Below, piece by piece: positions 31,733 through 40,296 of a DNA stretch of 64,000 nt. The translations under genes were made by a program, and so were the position numbers. The stretch is from Chloroflexota bacterium (GTDB taxonomy: Bacteria; Chloroflexota; Dormibacteria; Dormibacterales; Dormibacteraceae), in contig VBIW01000038.1 of NCBI GenBank assembly GCA_005880915.1, forward strand, positions 62,001 to 126,000, in the 5' to 3' direction. Below the pieces are notes generated by a model. The model ran no database searches, was not told the DNA's origin, and was given only the letters and a program-made list of their open reading frames with translations. The first letter of the stretch is position 1. Each line of letters opens with the position of its first letter.

Positions 31733-33400
31733 TCAGGGCTTGAGCATCGCCCCTTCCGAGGCTGACCCGACAAGCGCGGCGTAACGCGCCAGCACTCCAC
31801 GCCGGTAGTTGGCCTCCGGCGGCGACCAATCCTTCAGTCGCGCTTCGATGTCGACGTCGACCACCCCGAGCTTTCGGCTCTCCACGTCGATCTCGATGAT
31901 GTCGCCGTCCTGCAGCGCCGCCAGCGGCCCGCCCACGGCCGCCTCGGGCGCGACGTGGCCGACCATCAGCCCCTGGGTCGCCCCGGAGAAGCGCCCATCG
32001 GTGACCATCGCCACTGAGCCGCCCAGACCTTCGCCCACGATTGCCGCCGTCACCAAAAGCATCTCGCGCATCCCAGGTCCGCCGCGCGGGCCTTCATAGC
32101 GAATCACGACCGTATCGCCTGGCTTGATCCGGCCCGCATACACGGCAGCAAAGGCGTCCTCTTCCCTGTTGAACACCCTGGCCGGGCCGCGGTGCGTGGT
32201 CGTGGTGTGCTGCGTGATCTTCACCACCGACCCCTCAGGAGCAAGGTTGCCGCGCAGGATGACCAGGCCGCCCTCGGGGCGGAGTGGTTTGGAGAGCGGT
32301 GCGACGACGACCTGTCCAGCCGTCTCCTGCACCGACTCGCACTCTTCGCCCAGCGAGCGGCCGGTGACCGTCATCGCGTCGCCGTCGATGAAGCCGCCGT
32401 CGATCAGCCGCTTCGTCAGCACCGCGATGCCACCCGCCCGGTAAAGCTCGACCGCTGCGAACCGGCCACCAGGCTTGAGGTCGCACAGCAGCGGCGTGCG
32501 CCGGCTGATCCGGTCGATGTCGTCGATCGCAAGGTCGACGCCGGCCTCACGCGCCAGGGCAAGGAGGTGGAGCACCGCGTTGGTGGATCCTCCGCTCGCG
32601 GCCACCGCGGCGATCGCGTTGTCGAACGCGCGCCGGGTGAGGATCTGTGAGGGGCGCCGGTCGTTCTCGAGCACGTCCATCGCCAGCCGGCCGATCCGCT
32701 CCGCCGCCCGGTGCTTTTCCGGGTCGGTGGCCGGGATGGCGTTGAAACCCACGGGCGACAGGCCGATGACCTCGAACATCATCGACATCGTGTTCGCGGT
32801 GTACTGGCCGCCGCATGCACCCGCGCCCGGGCAGGCCACCAGCTCCAGCTCGTGCAGGTCCGCGTCGGTGATCTTGCCCGCGGCAGCGGCGCCGATCGCC
32901 TCGTATACGTCGCCGACCGCGACCTGGCGGCCGCGGAACGATCCCGCCATGATCGACCCGCCGTAAAGGACGATGCCCGGCCGGTCCACGCGTATCAGCG
33001 CCATCGCGGAACCGGGCGTCGTCTTGTCGCAAGCCGCGAGGCATACCAGGGCGTCGAACATGTGGCCGCGTGTGACGAGCTCGATCGAGTCCGCGACAAC
33101 CTCGCGACTGACGAGCGAGGTCTTCATTCCCTCGCTGCCCATCGTGATGCCGTCGGAGATGGCGATGGTGTTGAACTCCATCGGGTTCGCGCCGGCGGCG
33201 CGGATCCCGGCCTTCAACGGAACGGCGAGGTCGCGCAGCCCGAAGTTGCACGGCATGGTCTCGGTCCAGCAGTTCGACACGCCGATGAACGGCTTGTCGA
33301 TGTCCTCGGGGCTCAGGCCGATCGCGTAGAGGAACGAGCGCGCGGCCGCGCGATCGCGTCCTTGATATAGCGTTCTGCTCGGCAGCTCTCGGCGCGCCAT
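31733..33400 (-). CDS. ilvD: Dihydroxy-acid dehydratase
   Basis: A 555-residue Fe-S dehydratase giving 2-oxo acid precursors of valine, isoleucine and leucine. The three cluster Cys are in NCWTETMPCN, AACDKTTPGS and GAGACGGQYTANT. GRFSGATQG near the C-terminus is the usual substrate motif. ATG start. It ends beside the leuD-side repeat and lies 7 bp downstream of the cystathionine gene on the same strand, so the two may be co-transcribed. Confidence 0.96.
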   Translation of the reverse strand: MARRELPSRTLYQGRDRAAARSFLYAIGLSPEDIDKPFIGVSNCWTETMPCNFGLRDLAVPLKAGIRAAGANPMEFNTIAISDGITMGSEGMKTSLVSREVVADSIELVTRGHMFDALVCLAACDKTTPGSAMALIRVDRPGIVLYGGSIMAGSFRGRQVAVGDVYEAIGAAAAGKITDADLHELELVACPGAGACGGQYTANTMSMMFEVIGLSPVGFNAIPATDPEKHRAAERIGRLAMDVLENDRRPSQILTRRAFDNAIAAVAASGGSTNAVLHLLALAREAGVDLAIDDIDRISRRTPLLCDLKPGGRFAAVELYRAGGIAVLTKRLIDGGFIDGDAMTVTGRSLGEECESVQETAGQVVVAPLSKPLRPEGGLVILRGNLAPEGSVVKITQHTTTTHRGPARVFNREEDAFAAVYAGRIKPGDTVVIRYEGPRGGPGMREMLLVTAAIVGEGLGGSVAMVTDGRFSGATQGLMVGHVAPEAAVGGPLAALQDGDIIEIDVESRKLGVVDVDIEARLKDWSPPEANYRRGVLARYAALVGSASEGAMLKP

Positions 33401-33407
33401 GCGCGAA

Positions 33408-34550
33408 CTAGCTTAGGGCGGACTCGAGGTCGGCGATGAGGTCGGCGACGTCCTCGACGCCTACCGACAGCCGGATCAGCCCATCGCCAACGCCAGAGCG
33501 CTGCCGGTCCGCGGCGGGGATCGAAGCGTGGGTCATGCGCGCCGGGTGCTCGGCCAGCGATTCGACCGCGCCGAGCGACTCGGCGAGGGCGAAGATCCTG
33601 AGCCGCTCCAGCGTGCGAAACGCGGTGGGCTCGTCCTTGACCTCGAAGCTCACCATGCCGCCGAACATGCGCATCTGCCGCGCCGCGACGGCGCGATTCG
33701 GGTGCGTGTCGAGGCCGGGATAGAAGACACGCGTGACCGCCTTGTTGCTACGCAGCGCGGTCGCGAGCTCCATCGCGTTCTCGCTCTGGCGTTCGACACG
33801 CAGGGCAAGCGTCTTCACTCCGCGGAGCAGCAGCCAGCAGTCGAACGGCGAAGGCACCGCGCCGACCGCGTTCTGGTGGAACCGCAGCTTCTGTTCCAGC
33901 TCCTCATTGCTGGTCATGAGTGCGCCGCCGACCACGTCGCTGTGGCCGCTGATGTATTTGGTCGAGCTGTGAACCACGACGTCGGCGCCAAGGTGCAGCG
34001 GCTGCTGCAGATAGGGCGTCGCGAACGTGTTGTCGACGCAGACCATCGCACCGTGGCTGTGCGCGACCTCGCTGACGGCGTCGATGTCGACGATTCGCAG
34101 CAGCGGGTTGGTCGGCGACTCGAGCCACACCATTCGTGTCTTGTCCGTCATCGACCGTTCCACTGCGTCGAGGTCGGCGGCGTCCACCGCGGTGAAGGTG
34201 ATGCCGTACCGCTTGAGCACCTTGTCGAAGAGACGGAACGTGCCTCCGTAGACATCCTCCATGTAGACGACGTGGTCGCCGGGATCGAGCAGCAGCATCA
34301 GCGTGGTCTCCGCGCCCAATCCAGATGAAAATGCCAGGCAGTGTCTCGCGTCTTCGAGCGCGGCGAGGCATTCCTCGAGCGCCTGCCGCGTCGGATTGCC
34401 CGACCGCCCGTATTCGAAACCCTTGTGCTTGCCCACACCCTGCTGGGCGAACGTCGTCGCCATATGTATCGGCTGGACCACAGCGCCGGTGGCCGGATCA
34501 GGCCCCTGACCGACATGCAGCGCGAGCGTCGAAAAACCCCAACGCTTCAC
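33408..34550 (-). CDS. metB: Cystathionine gamma-synthase/gamma-lyase family PLP enzyme
   Basis: A 380-residue Cys/Met-metabolism PLP enzyme from GTG 34550. It has HVGQGPDPATGAVVQPI, YGRSGNPTR, and the PLP lysine in HSSTKYISGHSDVVGG. It could be cystathionine gamma-synthase (MetB) or gamma-lyase (MctB/Cth). Next to cystathionine beta-synthase, the lyase role of reverse trans-sulfuration is at least as likely. The start codon lies within the last nucleotides of a family I element, and the frame stays open through the upstream repeats as copies of VKPTSPASGE, so the true N-terminus is uncertain. Confidence 0.85.
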   Translation of the reverse strand: MKRWGFSTLALHVGQGPDPATGAVVQPIHMATTFAQQGVGKHKGFEYGRSGNPTRQALEECLAALEDARHCLAFSSGLGAETTLMLLLDPGDHVVYMEDVYGGTFRLFDKVLKRYGITFTAVDAADLDAVERSMTDKTRMVWLESPTNPLLRIVDIDAVSEVAHSHGAMVCVDNTFATPYLQQPLHLGADVVVHSSTKYISGHSDVVGGALMTSNEELEQKLRFHQNAVGAVPSPFDCWLLLRGVKTLALRVERQSENAMELATALRSNKAVTRVFYPGLDTHPNRAVAARQMRMFGGMVSFEVKDEPTAFRTLERLRIFALAESLGAVESLAEHPARMTHASIPAADRQRSGVGDGLIRLSVGVEDVADLIADLESALS

Positions 34551-34853
34551 CTCCCCGCTCGCCGGGGAGGTCGGCTTCACCTCCCCGCTCGCCGCGGAGA
34601 CCGGCTTCACCTCCCCGCTCGCCGGGGAGGTCGGCGGCGCAGCCGCCGGGTGGGGCCGTTCATCTTTGCTCAACCGCTTCACCTCCCCGCTGGCCGGGGA
34701 GGATGGTTTCACCTCCCCGCTCGCCGGGGAGGTCGGCGGCGCAGCCGCCGGGTGGGGACGCTCATCTTTGCTCAACCGCTCACCTCCCCGCTCGCCGGGG
34801 GCCGCGCCCTGCGGGCACGGAGGGCGTGGGGACGTTCATCCTTGCTCAACCGC
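34548..34853 (+). repeat. Family I tandem array between the cystathionine genes
   Basis: Three full elements (CCTCCCCGCTCGCCGGGGAGG, GGCGGCGCAGCCGCC, GGGTGGGG, the last one diverged) and three half-elements with only the first hairpin. The sequence TCATCTTTGCTCAACCGCT follows full elements at about 34660 and 34762, and again (one change) at 34836, where it runs into the cbs stop (34854-34856). The cbs 3' flank is thus part of the repeated unit of about 100 bp. Confidence 0.85.
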
Positions 34854-36218
34854 TCACCCCTGGCCGCGATGCGCGACGAATTCGAGCAGGTCGGCACGAG
34901 TGATGACCGCGATCGGCTTGTCGCCCTCGACCACGAGCACCGCCTGCTCGCCGCGGAGCAGAGGCTCGAACGCGTCGTCGAGCGAGGAGTCGACGGCGAC
35001 CTGGCTCATCGGCGCGTCCATGGCCGCGGACACGGCGGTGGTCACCACGGCGGGGTCGCGATAGACGCGGTCGAGCAGGGAGCGCTCCTGGAGCGTGCCG
35101 ACGACGCCGTGGCCGTTCGAGTCCTCGACCACGGGCAGCTGCGAGATCCCATAGCGCTGCATCAGGTCGATCGCCTCACCCACTGACTTTCCAGCCTCGA
35201 CGGTGACGAGCTGCGGCAGCCCCTTGGGATGGGACGCGAGGACCTCGCGGATGCGCACAGCCCCGAGCCGCGCGAGGTAGCCGTTCTGGCGCATCCACTC
35301 GTCGTTGAAAAACTTGCTCAGGTAGTTGCGCCCCGTGTCCGGGAACAGGACCACGATCACCTCATCCGGACCTCGGTCCTGCGCGACGATCAACGCCGCC
35401 TGAAGCGCGAGGCCGGATGAACCGCCGACGAGGATGCCCTCCTCGCGCGCCAACCGGCGCGCGGCCGTGAACGACTGCTTGTCGGTGACCTGGACGATCT
35501 GGTCCACGACGCTGATGTCCATCGTCCCCGGCATGAAGTCCTCGCCGACCCCTTCCACTTTGTACGGCGCGATGGGACCGGAATAGAGGGAGCCCTCAGG
35601 GTCGGCGCCGACGATGTGCACCGACGGCTTGCGCTCCTTCAGGTATCTGGCGACGCCGGTGATCGTCCCGCCCGTGCCCATACCGGCGACGAACACGTCG
35701 ATGCGTCCCTCGGTCTGCTCCCAGATCTCCGGGCCGGTCGTCTGGTAATGCGCCTCGGGGTTGCGCGGGTTGAAGTACTGGTTTGGCTGAAAGGCGCCGG
35801 GGATCTCACGCGCCAGGCGGTCGGCCACCGAGTAGTAGGACTGCGGCGATGAGCGTTCGACGTTGGTCGGGCAGATCACGACGTCGGCCCCATACGCCTT
35901 GAGCAGGCTGATCTTCTCCGCCGACATCTTGTCGGGCATGACGAAAACCATCTTGTAGCCCTTGATCGCAGCCACCATTGCCAGGCCGTGTCCGGTGTTC
36001 CCTGAGGTGGGCTCGATGATGGTGCCGCCTGGTCGCAGCTGCCCCGTCCGCTCGGCCTCCTCGACCATCGTCAGCCCGATGCGGTCCTTGACGCTGCCGC
36101 CGGGGTTGAGCTCCTCGAGCTTGGCCAGGATGGTGGGCCTGATTCCTGCTGTGACCTTGTGCAGGCGCACCAATGGGGTGTTCCCGACGAGGTCGAGAAT
36201 GCTCTCGGAATATTTCAG
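34854..36218 (-). CDS. cbs: Cystathionine beta-synthase with C-terminal CBS domain pair
   Basis: A 454-residue PLP enzyme. The catalytic part has LVGNTPLVRLHKV, NPGGSVKDRIG (PLP Lys) and EPTSGNTGHGLA. From about residue 335 two CBS domains follow (VREVLASHPKG-type start; GISQLPVVED), the regulatory module known to bind adenosyl ligands in relatives. It condenses serine or a derivative with homocysteine. The conserved N-terminus (KYSESILDLVGNTP) is encoded upstream of the first standard start; the codon in the Met position is CTG at 36216-36218, with AAGGGG about 10 nt before it. CTG initiation is inferred. Confidence 0.88.
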   Translation of the reverse strand: MKYSESILDLVGNTPLVRLHKVTAGIRPTILAKLEELNPGGSVKDRIGLTMVEEAERTGQLRPGGTIIEPTSGNTGHGLAMVAAIKGYKMVFVMPDKMSAEKISLLKAYGADVVICPTNVERSSPQSYYSVADRLAREIPGAFQPNQYFNPRNPEAHYQTTGPEIWEQTEGRIDVFVAGMGTGGTITGVARYLKERKPSVHIVGADPEGSLYSGPIAPYKVEGVGEDFMPGTMDISVVDQIVQVTDKQSFTAARRLAREEGILVGGSSGLALQAALIVAQDRGPDEVIVVLFPDTGRNYLSKFFNDEWMRQNGYLARLGAVRIREVLASHPKGLPQLVTVEAGKSVGEAIDLMQRYGISQLPVVEDSNGHGVVGTLQERSLLDRVYRDPAVVTTAVSAAMDAPMSQVAVDSSLDDAFEPLLRGEQAVLVVEGDKPIAVITRADLLEFVAHRGQG

Positions 36219-36261
36219 CTCACCGCACCCCTTCGGGCGATTCTAGCCCTGACATCACATC

Positions 36262-36345
36262 GATTCCGCCCCGTTGGCGCCACCGGACCTGAATCTGGGC
36301 GCTCGAAGGATGCCGCTGAATACAACGAGGCGAAATCGGGACGTT
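36262..36345 (-). repeat. Family II/III palindromic repeat
   Basis: On the minus strand this reads GATTTCGCCTCGTTGTATTCAGCGG, then a spacer, then CCGGTGGCGCCAACGGGG. It combines a TGTATTCAG-type (family III) module with a GGCGCC-type (family II) module, which links the two groups. It lies between the cbs start and the ctaG-like stop. Confidence 0.7.
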
Positions 36346-36349
36346 CGTC

Positions 36350-37138
36350 TCAGTGCGAAAGGACGTGGGCCCGGTCGGCCCGGTGCTCCGCGCCGAACCA
36401 GCGGAAGAAGATCACCATCGCGGCCACGGCCAGCGTGACCTTGCCGGCGACCATGAGCACGGCCCCAGCGATGGTCTGGTCGATGAGGGCGGTGAAGCCC
36501 GCGATCAGGCGCGGCGCATGCGTGTAGTACTCATAGAAGGGGACGCGCGAGAAGATCAGCGCGAGGGCTACGCCGTCCTGCGGCAGAGTCGCGAGAAGCA
36601 TGTAGACGAGCTTGGCGCCTGCTGACATCTCCCATCGAGCATGGCCCGAGGTCGCGTCGACGATCGGCCAGTAGAGAACCACCCCGGCGGCGATGAACGT
36701 CAGGTGCTCGATCACGTGCAGCCCCTCGTTGTGGAGCGTGGCGTCGTAAAGCGGCGGCAGGTGCCAGACCACCATGACGACGCCCGCTATCACCTGCGCG
36801 GGTATCGGCTCTGTGCTCGCGCGGACGCCCGGGACGCGAACCAGCCGCGAGACCATGCCGGGTGAAAGACCGAGCAGGAGGAGCGGCGGCGCGACAAAGG
36901 CGAGCAGGACGTGCTGGAGCATGTGGACGCTGTCCAGGTAAGAGTCGCTTAGCGGGTCAATGGGCGTCTCGAGCGCGACCCAGAGAGTGAACAGCCCCGC
37001 GAGAAAGTAGAGGGTGTGCTTGCGCTCGGCGTCGGCGGCCCCACTCGCCAGCCAGGCGTGACCGAAGTACAGCAGGACCAGGCCCGCGTACACGGTCAGG
37101 TCGAATGGCCACATCGTCAGGGGCCACCACGAAATCAC
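36350..37138 (-). CDS. CtaG-family (caa3 type) cytochrome oxidase assembly membrane protein
   Basis: A 262-residue protein with about seven helices and the family features DSVHMLQHVLLAFVAPPLLLLG, GVVMVVWHLPPLYD and HVIEHLTFIAAGVVLYWPI. Conserved His residues in the helices fit a copper or haem role. Family members assist Cu insertion into aa3/caa3 oxidases such as the one at 5-9 kb. GTG start. It is the last gene of a minus-strand operon with VKOR, DUF929 and cupredoxin genes. Confidence 0.88.
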   Translation of the reverse strand: MISWWPLTMWPFDLTVYAGLVLLYFGHAWLASGAADAERKHTLYFLAGLFTLWVALETPIDPLSDSYLDSVHMLQHVLLAFVAPPLLLLGLSPGMVSRLVRVPGVRASTEPIPAQVIAGVVMVVWHLPPLYDATLHNEGLHVIEHLTFIAAGVVLYWPIVDATSGHARWEMSAGAKLVYMLLATLPQDGVALALIFSRVPFYEYYTHAPRLIAGFTALIDQTIAGAVLMVAGKVTLAVAAMVIFFRWFGAEHRADRAHVLSH

Positions 37139-37169
37139 GGCGTAGCCTCGGATTTCGTGGAGATTCTGA

Positions 37170-37586
37170 TCACGCCCTGACCGTATCCCTCGCCGGCCAC
37201 AACGTCACGGTGATCAATACGATCGCGACCACCAGGACATGCGCCGCCGTGCACCACAGGCACAGCGCACCCACGCGCACGATCTCGATGAAGACCAGGT
37301 AGACGACAGTCACGAGTCCAATCCCCGCCCAAACGAGATGCACCCAGTGCAAGGGGCGCGTCCACAACACCGCGCTGACGCCGAACCACGCGACGCCCGC
37401 GGCCGACGTCGGCACCGGGAGCCCCGCGATGAGCGCGTAGGGGCTGGCGAGCACCGCCTCGCAGTTGATAGGTCCAGTTACCGGACATCCGGGCACGAAG
37501 CCCGCGTAGTGGAGAACGGTGAGGTAGATCGAAACCCCGACTCCCGCCAGGCCGGCGAGAATCGCAAACAGCTGCACCCGCGACAT
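37170..37586 (-). CDS. Vitamin K epoxide reductase (VKOR) family disulfide-bond oxidase
   Basis: A 138-residue membrane protein with four helices. It has the loop Cys pair C34 and C42 (VPGCPVTGPINCE), a Ser-Pro-Tyr soon after, and the quinone-side CLWC (C109, C112). VKOR reoxidises periplasmic thioredoxin-like proteins and passes electrons to quinone, replacing DsbB in many Actinobacteria. Its ATG overlaps the DUF929 stop by 1 nt, so its partner is probably that protein. Confidence 0.92.
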   Translation of the reverse strand: MSRVQLFAILAGLAGVGVSIYLTVLHYAGFVPGCPVTGPINCEAVLASPYALIAGLPVPTSAAGVAWFGVSAVLWTRPLHWVHLVWAGIGLVTVVYLVFIEIVRVGALCLWCTAAHVLVVAIVLITVTLWPARDTVRA

Positions 37587-38434
37587 TACTTCAGGTTCTT
37601 TTCAAGGCTCTGGATCGTGGCGCTCGAGCACACCTCGGCCGGCTTGTCGCCGGTGACCTTGCACACGGCGGCGGTGATCAGGTTGGCCGAGCCGAGGATC
37701 GCTTTGGCCTGCGTCGAGTCGGCCTGCTTGAGCACGTCAGCGACAGCGAGCCAGCTCATGCCGCCGATTGCGTCGGGCGAGTACATCGCGCCGGTGGCCA
37801 CGTACTTGTTGGCGAAGTCGATGAATGGGATCGTGCCCCCCGAGTCGTAGCTGCTGACGAGCTGCTGTTCCGCGGCCGTCGGCGATTGGAGCGGTTTCTG
37901 GTCGCGGTCCGTGGTCTCGACCGCGCGGAAGTCGACGTACTGGCTGGTGTAGCTCGCGCTGCGGAATGTGAAGGTCTTCGTGTCTGGAAATGCATCGGTT
38001 GAGGACGAGGTCGTGGTTTGCAGGCCGGAAAAGCTGCCGAAACGCGACAGGGCGATGATCAGCGGCCACCGCTGCGCCGCGCAGTAGGGGCAGAACTCTG
38101 CGCCGTAGTAGAAGACCTCGGGCTTTCCCGTCGAGCCGGCGAGGGTTGTGCCCGAGATGGGCTTGACCAGGTTGGTGGCCGTGCCCTGGCCGACGGCGTC
38201 CAACTCCGAGGCCGGCAGGCTCGTGATCGTGGAGACGATCTGCGCCGTCGCGCTCGGGTTTGGCGGCGGCGTGGGAAGCGGCGTGATGTACCAGCGATAG
38301 AGCAGGAAGGCGGCAACGAGCACGGCGAGCCCCGCGACGACCGCCGCCGGCATGACCCACGACGGGGTCCCCGCCACCGGCTTGCGGACGGGGGTGCGCG
38401 AGGCCACTTTGCGCACCGGGCGCTTCGCGCTCAT
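37586..38434 (-). CDS. DUF929 family membrane-anchored thioredoxin-like protein
   Basis: A 282-residue protein. A basic N-terminus, one membrane helix (about 27-47) and a Pro-rich linker are followed by a thioredoxin-like domain with [16 protein letters not shown] (C115, C118). The CPYC site next to VKOR suggests a DsbA-like thiol oxidase acting outside the membrane. Two further Cys near the C-terminus (about 258 and 268) may form a structural disulfide. Start ATG overlaps the stop of the upstream gene by 1 nt. Confidence 0.85.
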   Translation of the reverse strand: MSAKRPVRKVASRTPVRKPVAGTPSWVMPAAVVAGLAVLVAAFLLYRWYITPLPTPPPNPSATAQIVSTITSLPASELDAVGQGTATNLVKPISGTTLAGSTGKPEVFYYGAEFCPYCAAQRWPLIIALSRFGSFSGLQTTTSSSTDAFPDTKTFTFRSASYTSQYVDFRAVETTDRDQKPLQSPTAAEQQLVSSYDSGGTIPFIDFANKYVATGAMYSPDAIGGMSWLAVADVLKQADSTQAKAILGSANLITAAVCKVTGDKPAEVCSSATIQSLEKNLK

Positions 38435-39828
38435 CAGCCGCCCTTGGTAATGGGCTGAGCCAGGATCCAAAGGCTCGTCATCGTGTACATGACCATCAGT
38501 AAAAGCATGGGGTACTGGCTCAGCAGCGCGCGCTGGGCTGTCCGGAACCGCTCTCCCGCGCGCAGGTGGGAAAGGAACACGGCGACGATGTGACCGAGCA
38601 CTATCAGCACGATCTGCGCGTACCAGACCGTCGCGGCCTGGGCCAGCGCAAAGCTGGGTTTGAAGCTCGCGACCGCCGGCCACAGGTGCCACCCCTTCTG
38701 CAGCGGATCGTTGAGCAGCGGGACGATGAACTGCGACTGCACGACCACGTAGCTGTAGTTGTGCGCGGCGTTGTAGACGAGCGCGATCGGCACGAGGGTC
38801 AGCGCGAAAAGAGAGATCGTGGTTTTCGCATCGACCTTGCGGCGGCCGAAGTAGATGACGGCTTCCATGACTGCCATGAAGATGAGAAGGAACGCGACGG
38901 TGAGGAGGACGAGCCCGGTGGTGCGGATGAAGAACAGGCCAAATGGTCCGAGGGGCGCCCAGATCGGCGCCAACGTAGCCGTGAAGTCCTGCCACGTCGG
39001 CGTCGCTGAGATCCCATCGAAGGCAAGCGTGCTCAACATCAAGATCACGAAGAGCACCCGGTCCCATCCCGTGCCAATGGGTTCGAGCAGCCCCACGCCC
39101 CACGGCCTTACGTAGACGGCGCGGAACTTTCCGCTCTGGTCACGTTCGCCTTCGATCGGGCCGAACCTGCCCACGATGCTGAATAGCACGGTGAAGGCCT
39201 CGCAGTGCTCGAGCCATTCGTCTCGCCCGAAGAAAAACATGCCCGCCAGAGTGATGACCGTGTAAGCGATGGCGGCGAGCGCAACGATCGTCGGCCGGCT
39301 CGCCATGCCGCTGGTCAGCTCCAGACACGCGAAGACGAAGTAGGCCACGGCGGCCGGCCACAGGCCCACGTCCCGAAGCTTCCGGCGCGGCGTGACGACG
39401 ATTACCCGAGTGACCGCGTCGAAGATCGCAGTCCAGGGGTTCAGGAGATACCAGAGATTGCCGACGAGCCCGGACAGGATCACGGTGACCGCCCAGAAGA
39501 AGATCCAGACCACGTATTCGGCGGGGTTGTAGAAGGCCGTGGTCGAGCCGAAGAAGCCACTGATGACGACGATCAGCAGGGCGAGGATGCCGATCGATCC
39601 TCCGATGCGCCGAGGCCATGGCGAGCGCGCGATGGGCAAGAGCCACGGCACCGCGCGCCGCGGATAGGCCGTTGCCTGTTCCCCGACCCTGTCGCCGGCG
39701 AACAGGACCACCAAGATAAAGGACAGAAACACGACTCCCCCTGCTGCGTACAGGTAGAGCGCCAGCGAGATGGGCAGGTCGAAGCGCTGCCCGAAGCCGT
39801 GGAGAAGGATGTGGGCGGCCGCGATCAC
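38434..39828 (-). CDS. Large multi-pass membrane protein of a copper/cupredoxin-linked operon
   Basis: A 464-residue protein from GTG 39828 (GTGA overlap with the cupredoxin-like gene). About eleven or twelve helices are visible, with the start [22 protein letters not shown], seen in an actinobacterial family sometimes labelled fenitrothion hydrolase. No hydrolase motif is visible, so I do not use that name. Conserved-looking points are [30 protein letters not shown] and YNAAHNYSY. The setting with a cupredoxin, VKOR, a thioredoxin-like protein and CtaG suggests a part in copper handling or respiratory-protein maturation. Confidence 0.65.
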   Translation of the reverse strand: MIAAAHILLHGFGQRFDLPISLALYLYAAGGVVFLSFILVVLFAGDRVGEQATAYPRRAVPWLLPIARSPWPRRIGGSIGILALLIVVISGFFGSTTAFYNPAEYVVWIFFWAVTVILSGLVGNLWYLLNPWTAIFDAVTRVIVVTPRRKLRDVGLWPAAVAYFVFACLELTSGMASRPTIVALAAIAYTVITLAGMFFFGRDEWLEHCEAFTVLFSIVGRFGPIEGERDQSGKFRAVYVRPWGVGLLEPIGTGWDRVLFVILMLSTLAFDGISATPTWQDFTATLAPIWAPLGPFGLFFIRTTGLVLLTVAFLLIFMAVMEAVIYFGRRKVDAKTTISLFALTLVPIALVYNAAHNYSYVVVQSQFIVPLLNDPLQKGWHLWPAVASFKPSFALAQAATVWYAQIVLIVLGHIVAVFLSHLRAGERFRTAQRALLSQYPMLLLMVMYTMTSLWILAQPITKGG

Positions 39829-40211
39829 GGACTGACCTCGAGCGAGCCCAGGCCGGTGCTGGTCAACTCCCACTCGATGTCGCAGCTGCAGGTCTTGTCG
39901 GCCTTGAAAGTGTGGCTCACGGTCTGGCCCGCCTTGACCTCGAAGTGGATGTCGTAGTTGTGCAGATGCACCTCGCCGTCCTGGTCACTCGTGACGTTGA
40001 TCGTGATGGTGTCGTTCTGGTGGGCCTTCAGGGTGTTGGGCGACATCTTGCTCGCCGCCGTCACGGTGACGTTGAAGGTCAGGTTCTGGCCGCCCTTGTG
40101 CGTGTTCGAATAGATCAGGATTCCCCCGGCGACGAAGAACGCGACGACGAGCGCGAGGAAGACAAGCGCGCGGGTCCGATTCACGTCGATTGAAACGAGC
40201 GTTTCGCGCAA
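39825..40211 (-). CDS. Membrane-anchored cupredoxin-like protein
   Basis: A 128-residue protein. One N-terminal helix (about 15-35) anchors a small beta domain with TVTAASKMSPNTLKAHQNDTI, EVHLHNYDIHFEVKAGQ and a closing TCSCDIEWELTSTGLGSLEV. The His cluster and the CSC pair are possible copper ligands, but the arrangement differs from a plain type 1 site. TTG 40211 is an uncertain start; a GTG some 9 codons later is possible. First gene of the operon ending in the ctaG-like gene. Confidence 0.7.
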   Translation of the reverse strand: MRETLVSIDVNRTRALVFLALVVAFFVAGGILIYSNTHKGGQNLTFNVTVTAASKMSPNTLKAHQNDTITINVTSDQDGEVHLHNYDIHFEVKAGQTVSHTFKADKTCSCDIEWELTSTGLGSLEVSP

Positions 40212-40296
40212 AGCGCGCGTCTGAAAGCGAGCTCAGTGGCTCGTTTTGCGCAGAATGCGCGAAATTGAAGTCCCATTCGTGCCGGGAACTTCGATC

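Noticed and set aside
38434-39828. Annotation as fenitrothion hydrolase
   Set aside because: Similar membrane proteins often carry that name, but no hydrolase motif is visible and the context points to copper and thiol functions.
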